DNA of 64,000 nt from Micromonospora_G sp044901685 (lineage in GTDB: Bacteria; Actinomycetota; Actinomycetes; Mycobacteriales; Micromonosporaceae): the NCBI RefSeq assembly GCF_044901685.1, contig NZ_JBJDPS010000004.1, positions 124,001 to 188,000 on the forward strand. The letters run 5' to 3'. The notes beneath the pieces are model-generated. The model saw only the letters and a program-made list of their open reading frames with translations. It had not been told where the DNA came from and ran no database searches. Of this stretch, positions 40,931-48,948 are shown in pieces (the stretch's first letter is position 1; the number at the start of each line of letters is the position of its first letter). Made by a program: the position numbers and the translations under genes.

Positions 40931-40986
40931 CGCAAGGAAGGGCCCCTTGTTATCGCTTTTTGTAGAGGAAGGGGCCCTTCCTAACA
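40931..40986. repeat. dispersed palindromic element, copy 2
   Basis: This 56-bp element, in opposite orientation to 8019-8074, matches it at 52 of 56 positions. The left half (AAGGAAGGGCCCCTT and following bases) matches the terminator palindrome at 31261 at 21 of 23 positions. Confidence 0.92.
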
Positions 40987-41026
40987 GCGGTGGGTTTCGG
41001 TGCGGTGGCGTGGGGCAGTAGGCGGT

Positions 41027-41326
41027 ATGACGCAGGACGCAGGCGTTCCAGGCGCCACCGTGACCGTGTACGAGAACGGGCCGTTGCTGGTCCGGGGCGA
41101 TTTCGAGCTGCGTACGGCCCTGGGGGTGGCCGTGGATCCGGGGCGGGACACGATCGCGCTCTGCCGGTGCGGCAAGTCGTCGATCAAACCGTTCTGCGAC
41201 GGTACGCACAAGGCGATCGGCTTCCTCGCCACCGCCGATCCCGATCCCCGCTCCAACGCACACGGCAGCGCGCACGCCGATGCCGATGCCGACGCCGCTG
41301 ACGTGCATGTCGACCGCCGAGGCTGA
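41027..41326 (+). CDS. CDGSH iron-sulfur domain protein
   Basis: The 99-residue protein has the CDGSH-type 2Fe-2S ligand set: C-R-C-GKSSIKPFCDGTHK (Cys, Cys, Cys, His; about 47-64), preceded by the usual VYENGPLLVRGDFELRTALG strand region. Such proteins bind a redox-active, acid-labile cluster and are frequently encoded with iron-dependent redox enzymes, as here. The tail is His/Asp/Ala-rich from the tandem repeat. ATG 41027 has a weak ribosome site. It is convergent with the glycosyltransferase gene. Confidence 0.92.
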   Translation: MTQDAGVPGATVTVYENGPLLVRGDFELRTALGVAVDPGRDTIALCRCGKSSIKPFCDGTHKAIGFLATADPDPRSNAHGSAHADADADAADVHVDRRG

Positions 41327-41450
41327 CGGTGCTGAGGTGCATGTCGACCGCCGAGGCTGACGGTGCTGGGTGCATGTTGACCGCCGAGGTTGACGGTGCT
41401 GGCGCGCGTGTCGATGCGTATGTCCACCGCCGGGGCTGACGGTGCTGACG
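41303..41450. repeat. tandem repeat across the CDGSH gene stop
   Basis: Units of 33-34 bp starting GTGCATGTCGACCGCC occur at 41303, 41337 and 41370, with a longer diverged copy at about 41408. The first contains the gene's stop (41324-41326). Confidence 0.9.
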
Positions 41451-41508
41451 TGCATGCCGACGCCGATGCCCGCGCGGAGGTTCACGACGACGGGTGGGCG
41501 GGGGCGGG

Positions 41509-42669
41509 TCAGTGCCGGGTGGCTTGTAGTTGGCGCTGGCTGTGCGCGGCGGTACGGATGCGGTGGTCGGCGTACCGGATACCGCCGCGGCCGAAGCGTA
41601 GGCCGACCGCGGCCCAGCTACACACCGCCCGCTCCAGCACCCAGGCCGGGGCGAGCAGCGCGCCGCGCAGTGGGAAGACCGCGCGGGCGCCCCGACCCCG
41701 CCGACCCAGCTCGGCCAGGGCCACCACCCCGGCCGCCGCCACGAGCAGCGCCCGACGGTCGCGCACCGCCAGCGCGGTCGCCGCCGGCAGGACCGCGAGG
41801 AAGAGCAGCATCCGGGGCGGCACGGCAAAATCGTCGTACGCCTGACGTACCCGTTGGGACCAGAACCGGCCGGCGGTCGGCGGCAGGCGACGGACGTAGA
41901 GGTCCGGCGGGCATGCCTCGACACCACCGAATCCGCGTACGGTGCGGAGCAGCTCCAGGTTCTCGAAGAGTACGTCTCCGTCGTAGCCGCCCATCGCCAG
42001 CACGGTCGAGCGGCGCAGCCCGAAGGTGCCCGGGTAGTCCGCGCCGAACGCCCGGTTGAGCAGGGTACGTCCGGTGTCCCAGCAAGCGTGCCAGGGCAGC
42101 GGGTCGAAGTAGTTCTGCGGGCGTACGAGATCGGCGTGCGCGAGCAGCCGGTGCACCACGCGCAACGCCTCCTCGTCGTAGCGCACGTCGTCGTCGGCGA
42201 CGACGATCCGTTCGTGGCGGGCCAGGTGCACGCCGGTCAGCACGCCGTTCACCTTGCCGTTGAGGAAGTGCAGCGTCGGGTCCGGGGTGAGGTGCCGGAC
42301 CAGGGTCGCCCAGCGCCGCGCGTGCCGGGCGAACAGCTCCGGCGGCGAACCGTCGACCACGGTCACCGAGACCCGTGCGGACAACCAGCGCAGGTAGTCG
42401 GTCAGCTCCGCACAGCCCTCCTCGTCCGACCAGCGCAGCGGCAGGACGTACTCGACCGGGAGTCGGCCGGGTGCGGCCCCGAACACCGGTCCGGCCACCG
42501 GGACCCGGACCGGTTCGGCCACCGCCACGGCCACCGGTTCGGCCACCGGCACGGCCGGCGGCGCCGTCGCTGGTTCGGCCGCCAGCGCGGACACCGGTCC
42601 GGCCAACGGTGCCTTCGGTTCGGCCGGTGGGGTCGCCGGATCCGGACCGGTACGGGCGGCCGGGCTCAA
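41509..42669 (-). CDS. glycosyltransferase family 2 protein
   Basis: The product is about 386 residues. A low-complexity Pro/Ala/Val/Glu lead (1-60, caused by repeats at 42480-42610) precedes the GT-A fold. VEYVLPLRWSDEEG starts the domain, VVADDDVRYDEEAL carries the metal-binding DDD, and LRPQNYFDPLPWHACWDTGRTLLNRAFG and GGYDGDVLFENLE belong to the acceptor part. The C-terminus has two hydrophobic helices. The start is TTG 42669, overlapping the stop of the redox enzyme (TTGA), so the two are co-translated. Confidence 0.88.
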   Translation of the reverse strand: MSPAARTGPDPATPPAEPKAPLAGPVSALAAEPATAPPAVPVAEPVAVAVAEPVRVPVAGPVFGAAPGRLPVEYVLPLRWSDEEGCAELTDYLRWLSARVSVTVVDGSPPELFARHARRWATLVRHLTPDPTLHFLNGKVNGVLTGVHLARHERIVVADDDVRYDEEALRVVHRLLAHADLVRPQNYFDPLPWHACWDTGRTLLNRAFGADYPGTFGLRRSTVLAMGGYDGDVLFENLELLRTVRGFGGVEACPPDLYVRRLPPTAGRFWSQRVRQAYDDFAVPPRMLLFLAVLPAATALAVRDRRALLVAAAGVVALAELGRRGRGARAVFPLRGALLAPAWVLERAVCSWAAVGLRFGRGGIRYADHRIRTAAHSQRQLQATRH

Positions 42670-43715
42670 TGCCCCAGCGCCAGCGGTAGCCGCAACGAGG
42701 AACGCTCGGCCGCCCAACTCGACAGCACGTGCTCGGCAACCAGCCGGTCGAGCGCCAGGCAGCAGGCGGCGCCGAAGAGTACGTCCGACGCGCGGGCCGG
42801 TTCGGTCAGCGCGAACGAACCGCACAGGTCGTACGCCGCGATCTGCTCGTGCACCGCGTCGGCCTCGACGTGCTCGTCGTAGAACCGGGTCGCCCCGGGC
42901 GTCCCGCCGAGCCGGCGCAGCGCGTCGCCGTACCGGCGGTTCGGTAGCGACGAGGTCATCTCGAAGGCGGCGAGGTGGCCGAGCAGCGCACCCCGCCAGC
43001 GACGGTGCAGGCCGAACAGGGAGATGAGATTGTTGGCCGCCAGGGTGACCGCCGGGACCGCGTCGACGTACGCGCCGTAGTCGCTGTCCAGCCCGAGCCA
43101 GCGCATCGTGTCGCGGAAGAGTTCGGCGTGCATCCGGGACAACCGGCCCCGGCCGTACTCGTCCATCTGGATCTCGACCAGCGCCGCCTTGGTCTCGCCG
43201 CCGAGCCGGGGGATGCCCCAGGTGTGCGGATCGGCCTCCTTCAGGTGGTAGACGGAACGTTGGGTGACAAACTCCCGGAACCGCGCCAGGTCACCCCGCC
43301 GGTGCAGTTCGGTCGCGAGCGACGGCCCGTCGTCGTCGGCCACCAGCGAGGTCAGAGCCCGGGGTACGTCGTCCGGCTCCACCGCCGCCAGCGGTCCCAC
43401 CAGGCGACGCAGCGCCGACTCGAACCGCTGTTCCGCCACCGCGCGTACGGCGAGCAGCGACGGGTCCCACTCCCACCGTTCGTCGACACCGTCGAAGCCC
43501 CGGTAGTGCAACTCGTAACAGGTGAAGAGGAACAGTTGCAGATCCTCGTCCCGGATCGGATCGGCGTCGGCGTTGGTCCCGGAGGCGCGTCCCCCGTCGT
43601 CCGACCGGTCGGCGTCCCACAGTTCGGTGACGTCGAACGTCGTCCGCGCCGGTACGCCCGAGAGCGCCTCGACCAGCATCGCCGAGGCCGGACCACGGGC
43701 TACGGGAAGTCTCAT
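42666..43715 (-). CDS. iron-containing redox enzyme (haem-oxygenase-like diiron type)
   Basis: The 349-residue protein matches the iron-containing redox enzyme/Haem_oxygenas_2 family: LFLFTCYELHYRGFDGVDERWEWDP, SVYHLKEADPHTWGIPRLGGETKAALVEIQMDEYGRG, HAELFRDTMRWLGLDS, and late FYDEHVEADAVHEQIAA, which supplies carboxylate and histidine ligands for a diiron site. Members oxidise fatty acids, amino acids or metabolites; the substrate is unknown. ATG 43715 is preferred over GTG 43727. It forms an operon with the glycosyltransferase. Confidence 0.9.
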   Translation of the reverse strand: MRLPVARGPASAMLVEALSGVPARTTFDVTELWDADRSDDGGRASGTNADADPIRDEDLQLFLFTCYELHYRGFDGVDERWEWDPSLLAVRAVAEQRFESALRRLVGPLAAVEPDDVPRALTSLVADDDGPSLATELHRRGDLARFREFVTQRSVYHLKEADPHTWGIPRLGGETKAALVEIQMDEYGRGRLSRMHAELFRDTMRWLGLDSDYGAYVDAVPAVTLAANNLISLFGLHRRWRGALLGHLAAFEMTSSLPNRRYGDALRRLGGTPGATRFYDEHVEADAVHEQIAAYDLCGSFALTEPARASDVLFGAACCLALDRLVAEHVLSSWAAERSSLRLPLALGH

Positions 43716-43875
43716 CCGGCTGCCCACTCCGCTGTGTCGGACACTGGCCCCCCTGACGGTGACGATGCCCGGAGATGCCCGTCGCGCGGCCGGTCAAACC
43801 ACGCGCGGTCGGCTCCCGGCGGTGGCGTCGGTTCGAACACTCACGTCGCCAGGCCCGGCCCGGTTCGACTGCCAG

Positions 43876-43950
43876 GCTGACCCGCCTGGTTCGTCTGCCT
43901 GGTCAGTCTCCTGGTTCGTCTGCCTGGTTCGTCCGTGCGGTTCATTCCAT
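43876..43950. repeat. TGCCTGGTTCGTC-type tandem repeats
   Basis: Imperfect 11-22 bp repeats built on CTGGTTCGTC run into the stop codon (TCA 43942-43944) of the small minus-strand gene. Confidence 0.75.
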
Positions 43951-44160
43951 CGGTCGACGCACCGTGTAGACGCGCAGGTTGCCGTAGGTGGTGGCGGTGA
44001 CGAGGTCCCAACCCTCGGCCGACCACGCGGTCAGCAGGGCGACGGGATGGATTTTGCCGAGCGGGTGTGTACGGCCGTCCGAGTCGATCCACTCCCGCAC
44101 CACGGCCGGACCGTGCAGCGCACACTGGGCGACGATTTCCGCGTACTCGTAGCCGGGCAT
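43942..44160 (-). CDS. small DUF4177-like protein (72 aa)
   Basis: The frame MPGYEYAEIVAQCALHGPAVV ends LLTAWSAEGWDLVTATTYGNLRVYTVRRPME. The YEY start, the AEGWDLV turn and the Y-x-x-RR end resemble DUF4177-type small beta proteins. The ribosome site is weak and in-frame starts exist further upstream (MVDVAGRSD). Third positions support coding. Confidence 0.65.
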   Translation of the reverse strand: MPGYEYAEIVAQCALHGPAVVREWIDSDGRTHPLGKIHPVALLTAWSAEGWDLVTATTYGNLRVYTVRRPME

Positions 44161-44519
44161 GACCCGATGATCTGACCGGCCGGCGACATCGACCATCAGC
44201 CGACCAGCCGATCCGGCGGTCGGGGCGGGACGGCACCCGGACGGCACCGGGGCGGGCCGGAGAGCCGTTCGGGGACGCCGACACGGCCGTGGAGGCTGAT
44301 CGCGTCAAATATTTTTTTCCAGCTCCGGACCGACCGTCGCCGGACCCGCTCGGACCGTCAACGTGACTCGATTCCCTTTCCTGACAAGCATTTTCCGGAA
44401 AGGAGTTGTCTCCGCAGATTCCTCACCTGCGGAAACAAACCGGGTCTATTGTGGAGAAGACTCCGACTTTTTGTGCGAAAAGGTAGCGCTGTAGTTACTT
44501 TGCGGTGCACAGTTATCAC
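44161..44519. other. AT-richer intergenic region
   Basis: About 360 bp between divergent small genes with an unusually AT-rich patch (AAATATTTTTTT near 44310) and the hairpin at 44411-44433. No coding frame is credible. It probably contains promoters of both neighbours. Confidence 0.5.
44411..44433. terminator. small hairpin in the leader region
   Basis: TCCGCAG and CTGCGGA pair perfectly around a 9-nt loop, followed by AAACAAAC. It may be a terminator for a leftward transcript or a leader stem for the 44520 gene. Confidence 0.35.
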
Positions 44520-44723
44520 ATGAGCGACAGCGGAAGTGGTGAAAGGTACTACTGGTGCCTGCGACACCACCGGGTCGAGACGGACGCCGACGTTTGTGCG
44601 GCGCGTTACGTCCTCGGGCCGTACGCCTCGGCCCATGACGCGGAGCACGCGCTGGAGAAGGTCCGGCAACGCAACGAGGAGTGGGACGCCGAGGATGCCC
44701 GTTGGGCCGGGGAGGAGAGGTAG
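44520..44723 (+). CDS. small conserved protein (67 aa), unknown
   Basis: The protein MSDSGSGERYYWCLRHHRVET continues DADVCAARYVLGPYASAHDAEHALEKVRQRNEEWDAEDARW. It carries two cysteines and histidines (CLRHH, DVC) that might bind a metal, and an amphipathic C-terminal helix. This type is frequent in actinobacteria. It lies 87 bp upstream of the H1-like gene on the same strand. Confidence 0.75.
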   Translation: MSDSGSGERYYWCLRHHRVETDADVCAARYVLGPYASAHDAEHALEKVRQRNEEWDAEDARWAGEER

Positions 44724-44810
44724 CGGCGCGGCACAGAGCCCGCGTCGTCGAAGTACTCCGCGGTCTCCACCAGGAGACCCCCGAGAGCATGTCCCGCAAG
44801 GAGGACCCAG

Positions 44811-45569
44811 ATGGCCGAAGCATCAAAGGCCACCAGCCGCCCGGCTGCCAAACGCACCGGCGTGAAGAAGACCACGGCGGCACGTAGCACCACCGGCGCG
44901 AAGAAGACCACGGCGGCGCGCAAGAGCACCGGCGCGGCAACCCGTACGTCGGCGACCCGACCGGCGGCGGCCAAGAAGGCTCCGGCGAAGAAGGCCCCGG
45001 CGAAGAAGGCCGCGGCCAAGTCGACGACGGCGAAGAAGACCGTGGCGTCGAAGGCCACCACCGCCCGGAAGAAGGCGACCTCGGCGGCGACCCGAGCCGC
45101 GGGTGCGGTGAAGAAGGCCGCGAAGAAGGCGCCCGCCAAGCGCACGACGGCGGCCAGGTCCACCGGGACCAGGTCCACCGCGACCAAGGCCACCGGCACC
45201 AGGTCCGCGGTGAAGAAGACCGTGGGAGCGCGGAGCACGGCGAAGAAGGCGCCCGCCAAGAAGGCCCCGGCGAAGAAGACCACCGCGGCCCGGTCGACGG
45301 CTCCGGGCACCCGGGCCACGGCGAAGAAGGCCCCGGCGAGGAAGGCCACCACCGCGAAGTCGACCACCTCGCGCGCGGCCACCGGGGCGAGGAAGAGCAC
45401 GGTCGGCGCGACCAAGAAGACGACCGCGAAGAAGGCGGGCACCCGCACCACCGCGGGTACGCCGGCCAAGAAGATCACCGCGCGCAAGGCGCCCGCCAAG
45501 AAGGTCGCCGCGCGTAAGGCTCCGGCCAAGAAGTCGACGCGGGCCACCGTCCGCAAGGCGGCCGGCTGA
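44811..45569 (+). CDS. Lys/Ala-rich histone H1-like DNA-binding protein
   Basis: The 252-residue protein consists almost entirely of Lys, Ala, Thr, Arg and Pro in repeats such as KKAPAKK, KKTTAAR and RSTGTRSTATK. It resembles eukaryotic histone H1 tails, bacterial AlgP and the tails of actinobacterial HU proteins, and should bind DNA nonspecifically through charge. No HU body is attached. ATG 44811 follows an AAGGAGGA site seven bases upstream. The repeats make length variation between strains likely. Confidence 0.9.
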   Translation: MAEASKATSRPAAKRTGVKKTTAARSTTGAKKTTAARKSTGAATRTSATRPAAAKKAPAKKAPAKKAAAKSTTAKKTVASKATTARKKATSAATRAAGAVKKAAKKAPAKRTTAARSTGTRSTATKATGTRSAVKKTVGARSTAKKAPAKKAPAKKTTAARSTAPGTRATAKKAPARKATTAKSTTSRAATGARKSTVGATKKTTAKKAGTRTTAGTPAKKITARKAPAKKVAARKAPAKKSTRATVRKAAG

Positions 45570-45624
45570 CCGAACGATGCCGGGCGCCCTGCCCGCGCTG
45601 GCGCCACGCTGATAGGAATGATCC

Positions 45625-47172
45625 GTGGTGATCCGACGTGTAGTGGCGCCCCGCATCGACTTCAGCGCGTTGCGCCGCGAACTGGAACTGCCGACACGGT
45701 TCCCGCTCGCGGCGCAACGCGAGGCCGACGAGTCCGCCGCCGCCGGCCCGAGACCGGCCGCCGACCGGACCGACATCCCGTTCGTCACCATCGACCCGGC
45801 CAGCTCACGCGATCTGGACCAGGCGATGTGCCTGAGCCGGCGACCCGGCGGCGGATACCGGGTGCGGTACGCGATCGCCGACGTGGCCGCCCACGTCCGC
45901 CCGGACGGCGAACTCGCCGCCGAGACATGGCGCCGGGGGCAGACCGTCTACCTGCCCGACGGCAACATCCCACTGCACCCGACGACGCTCAGCGAGGGCG
46001 CGGCGAGCCTGCTGCCCGACGTCGAGCGCGCCGCCGTGGTCTGGACCATCGACCTCGACGCCGACGGGGGCACCGTCTCGGTCGACCTGGAACGGGCCCG
46101 GGTCCGCAGCCGGGCGAAGCTCGACTACCTCGGGGTCCAGGCCGACGCGGACGCGGGCCGGCTCGCCGAACCGATCGGACTCCTGCCCGAACTCGGCAAA
46201 CTGCTGATCGCCCGTGGCCTGGACCGGGGGGCGATCAACCTGCCGCTGCCGGAGCAGGACATCGAGCCGGACGGCGACGGTTGGCGCCTGGTGCTCCGGG
46301 CGCCGGTGCCGATGGAGGACTACAACGCGCAGATCTCCCTGCTCACCGGGATGGCCGCGGCCGACCTGATGCTCGCCGGCCGGATTGGCTTGCTGCGTAC
46401 GATGCCGAGCCCGAAGCCGGAGGCGGTGCACGGGCTGCGGGTCGCCGCGGCGGGGCTGGGCATCGAGTGGCCGGACGGCGCCAGCGTCGGCCACGTGCTC
46501 GCCACCATCGATCCGGCCCAGCCCCGGGCCGCCGCGTTCCTCGACCACGCGGCCGAGCTGATGCGCGGCTCGGGTTACACCGCCTTCGACGGGGAACCGC
46601 CCGCCGACCCCGGTCACGGCGGGGTCGGTGCCGCGTACGCGCACGTGACCGCCCCGCTGCGCCGCCTCGCCGACCGGTACGCCACCGAGGTCTGCCTGGC
46701 CCTGTACGCCGGCACCGAGGTCCCGCAGTGGGCGCGTGCCGCGCTGCCGAAACTGCCCGCCGTGATGTCCGGCACCGACCGGATCGCCTCGGCCGCCACC
46801 CGGGCCGCCGTCGACCTGACCGAGGCGGTGTTGTTGGCCGACCGGGTGGGGGAGACCTTCGAGGTGGCCGTACTCGACGTCGACCGCCCGTCCCAGGCGA
46901 ACGCCACCGCGTCCGGCGGCGCGACGGCAGCGCCGAGCGCCGCTGGACCGGCCGATGCCGACGCGTCGGTATCGGTGCCGGCGGTTCCGGCCGCGCGCAA
47001 GCCGACGGCTGGCCCCGGCCGAGCCGCCCGCCGCCCCGGCGGCACGGTCGCGCTCGACGACCCGCCGGTGCGGGCCCGCTGCGAGGGCGACCTGCCGCTC
47101 GGCGAACGGGTCCGGGTCCGTCTGGTCAGTGCCGACCCGGTCGCGCGCAAGGTGCTCTTCGTCCGCGACTGA
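45625..47172 (+). CDS. RNB-domain ribonuclease (RNase II family)
   Basis: The 515-residue protein contains the RNB catalytic signature FVTIDPASSRDLDQAM (about 52-67) with the metal aspartates, then YAIADVAAHV, PDGNIPLHPTTLSEG, and GAAYAHVTAPLRRLADRY. It lacks clear N-terminal cold-shock domains; the C-terminal 130 residues carry an Ala/Pro linker and a short S1-like end. This is the actinobacterial single-RNB form, presumably a 3' to 5' exoribonuclease. GTG 45625 follows AGGA at 45614. Confidence 0.9.
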   Translation: MVIRRVVAPRIDFSALRRELELPTRFPLAAQREADESAAAGPRPAADRTDIPFVTIDPASSRDLDQAMCLSRRPGGGYRVRYAIADVAAHVRPDGELAAETWRRGQTVYLPDGNIPLHPTTLSEGAASLLPDVERAAVVWTIDLDADGGTVSVDLERARVRSRAKLDYLGVQADADAGRLAEPIGLLPELGKLLIARGLDRGAINLPLPEQDIEPDGDGWRLVLRAPVPMEDYNAQISLLTGMAAADLMLAGRIGLLRTMPSPKPEAVHGLRVAAAGLGIEWPDGASVGHVLATIDPAQPRAAAFLDHAAELMRGSGYTAFDGEPPADPGHGGVGAAYAHVTAPLRRLADRYATEVCLALYAGTEVPQWARAALPKLPAVMSGTDRIASAATRAAVDLTEAVLLADRVGETFEVAVLDVDRPSQANATASGGATAAPSAAGPADADASVSVPAVPAARKPTAGPGRAARRPGGTVALDDPPVRARCEGDLPLGERVRVRLVSADPVARKVLFVRD

Positions 47173-47213
47173 CCGGCCCGTTCCCGCCGGTCGGGATTTG
47201 GCAGGATGACGGC

Positions 47214-47912
47214 ATGGCATACGACGCGAGCGACCTGCCCGACGTTTCCGGGCTCACCGTCGGCATCATCGGCGGCACCGGCGATCAGGGGCGGGGGCTG
47301 GCCTACCGGTTCGCCCGCGCCGGACAGCGGGTGCTGATCGGCTCCCGGTCGGCGGAACGGGCTGAGCAGTCGGCCAAGGAGATCGCCGGCCTCGCCGGGC
47401 TCCCGGCCGACGTCGACATCGCCGGGGACGACAACGCCGCCGTCTGCGCCGCCGCCGACGTGGTCATCATCGCCGTACCGTGGGACGGGCACGCCGCCAC
47501 CGTCGCCGCGCTGCGCGAGCCGCTCGCCGGCAAGGTGGTGGTCGACTGCGTCAACCCACTCGGCTTCGACAAGCAGGGCCCGTACGCGCTGCGGGTCGAG
47601 GAGGGCAGCGCCGTACAGCAGGCCGCCGCGTTGCTGCCGGAGTCCCGGGTCTGCGCCGCGTTCAACCACGTCAGCGCGCCGCTGCTGGCCGACCCGGAGA
47701 TCGACCGGATCGACCTGGACGTGCTGATCTGTACCGAGGAACGGGAACTGGTCGGCATCGTCGCGGCGCTCGCCGCCCGGATCCCGGGCATGCGCGGGAT
47801 CTACGCCGGACGGCTGCGCAACGCGCACCAGATCGAGGCGTTCACCGCCAACCTGATCGCCATCAACAAGCGCTACCGGGCCCACGCCGGCATCCGGGTC
47901 ACCGACGTCTGA
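47214..47912 (+). CDS. npdG: NADPH-dependent F420 reductase
   Basis: The 232-residue protein has the nucleotide loop VGIIGGTGDQGRGLAYRFARAG, then LIGSRSAERA (NADP phosphate contact), DVVIIAVPWDGH, VVVDCVNPLGF and FNHVSAPLLADP, all typical of F420H2:NADP oxidoreductases. It interconverts F420 and NADPH, supplying reduced F420 to actinomycete oxidoreductases. ATG 47214 is followed by a short polar leader before the fold. It lies 41 bp after the ribonuclease gene. Confidence 0.9.
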   Translation: MAYDASDLPDVSGLTVGIIGGTGDQGRGLAYRFARAGQRVLIGSRSAERAEQSAKEIAGLAGLPADVDIAGDDNAAVCAAADVVIIAVPWDGHAATVAALREPLAGKVVVDCVNPLGFDKQGPYALRVEEGSAVQQAAALLPESRVCAAFNHVSAPLLADPEIDRIDLDVLICTEERELVGIVAALAARIPGMRGIYAGRLRNAHQIEAFTANLIAINKRYRAHAGIRVTDV

Positions 47913-47916
47913 CCGT

Positions 47917-47950
47917 CCGTCCGGGGGTGTGTCGCCACACCCCCGTACGG
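47917..47950. terminator. bidirectional terminator between npdG and panB
   Basis: CGGGGGTGTG (47922-47931) and CACACCCCCG (47936-47945) pair perfectly around TCGC; CCGT and ACGG extend the stem past one mismatch. It lies between convergent genes. Confidence 0.8.
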
Positions 47951-47956
47951 CGCGGG

Positions 47957-48832
47957 TCAGAAGGTGTGTTCGGCGGCGGGGAAGCCGCCGTCGCGTACCT
48001 CGGCGGCGAACTGGCGGGTGGCCGTGGTGAGTACGCCGGACAGGTCGGCGTACCGCTTGACGAACCGGGGCGCCCGGCCCGTACGCAGACCGGCCATGTC
48101 CTGCCAGACCAGCACCTGGGCGTCGGTGTCGGGACCGGCGCCGATGCCGATCGTCGGGATCCCCACCTCGTGGGTCACCCGCTTGGCGACCTCGCCCGGC
48201 ACCATCTCCAGCACCACCGAGAAGGCGCCCGCCTCCGCCACCGCACGCGCGTCGGCCAGCACCTCGCTGGCCGCGTCACCGCGCCCCTGCACCCGGTAGC
48301 CGCCGATGGTGTGCTCGCTCTGCGGGGTGAAGCCGATGTGGCCCATCACCGGGATGCCGGCGGTGGTCAACGCGGCGATCTGGTCGGCGACCCGCCGGCC
48401 GCCCTCCAGCTTCACCGCGTGGCAGCCGCCCTCCTTCATGAACCGTACGGCGGTCCGCAGCGCCTGGGTCGGCCCCTCCTCGTACGAGCCGAACGGCAGG
48501 TCGGCGACGACCAGCGCGTACCGGGTCGCCCGGACCACCGCCCGGACCAGCGGAAGCAACTCGTCCACGGTCACCGGGACGGTGGTCTCGTAACCGAAGA
48601 CGTTGTTGGCCGCCGAGTCGCCGACCAACAGCACCGGGATGCCGGCCTGGTCGAAGATCGACGCGGTGTACTGGTCGTACGAGGTGAGCATCGCCCACCG
48701 CTCGCCGCGCTCGCGGGCCGCGACCAGATCACGGGTACGGACGCGTCGACTCGCCGTCCCGCCGTACAGGGCGGTCACCTCGGTCGCCGCCGGCTCGATC
48801 CCCGGCGTCGGGTTCACTCCTGACTCGGACAT
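47957..48832 (-). CDS. panB: 3-methyl-2-oxobutanoate hydroxymethyltransferase
   Basis: The 291-residue protein is PanB: TSYDQYTASIFDQAGIPVLLVGDSAANNVFGY, DLPFGSYEEGP, VKLEGGRRVADQI, GHIGFTPQSEHTIGGYRVQGR, VLEMVPGEVAKRVTHEVGIPTIGIGAG. It makes ketopantoate from alpha-ketoisovalerate and methylene-tetrahydrofolate, the first committed step to pantothenate and CoA. ATG 48832 has GAGAGGAG about five bases upstream. Its place near glnA2 and glnE follows the order in Mycobacterium and Streptomyces. Confidence 0.97.
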   Translation of the reverse strand: MSESGVNPTPGIEPAATEVTALYGGTASRRVRTRDLVAARERGERWAMLTSYDQYTASIFDQAGIPVLLVGDSAANNVFGYETTVPVTVDELLPLVRAVVRATRYALVVADLPFGSYEEGPTQALRTAVRFMKEGGCHAVKLEGGRRVADQIAALTTAGIPVMGHIGFTPQSEHTIGGYRVQGRGDAASEVLADARAVAEAGAFSVVLEMVPGEVAKRVTHEVGIPTIGIGAGPDTDAQVLVWQDMAGLRTGRAPRFVKRYADLSGVLTTATRQFAAEVRDGGFPAAEHTF

Positions 48833-48948
48833 CACGACTCCTCTCGCCTCGAGGCCGCGCTCGCGGTCCCCGGGTTCGCGTCGATCGTCGCACCACGTTA
48901 TGGGGTCAGGTCAGAGCGCAGTGGAGGATGTCACACCGTACGCCCGGT

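Noticed and set aside
40931..40986. Insertion-sequence end or attachment site
   Set aside because: No transposase or integrase gene lies near any copy and no target duplication is visible; a REP-like or terminator element fits better.
45618..47912. Single 764-codon open frame covering the ribonuclease and F420 reductase
   Set aside because: The first two thirds are out of frame with the RNB gene; only the part from 47214 is a real protein.
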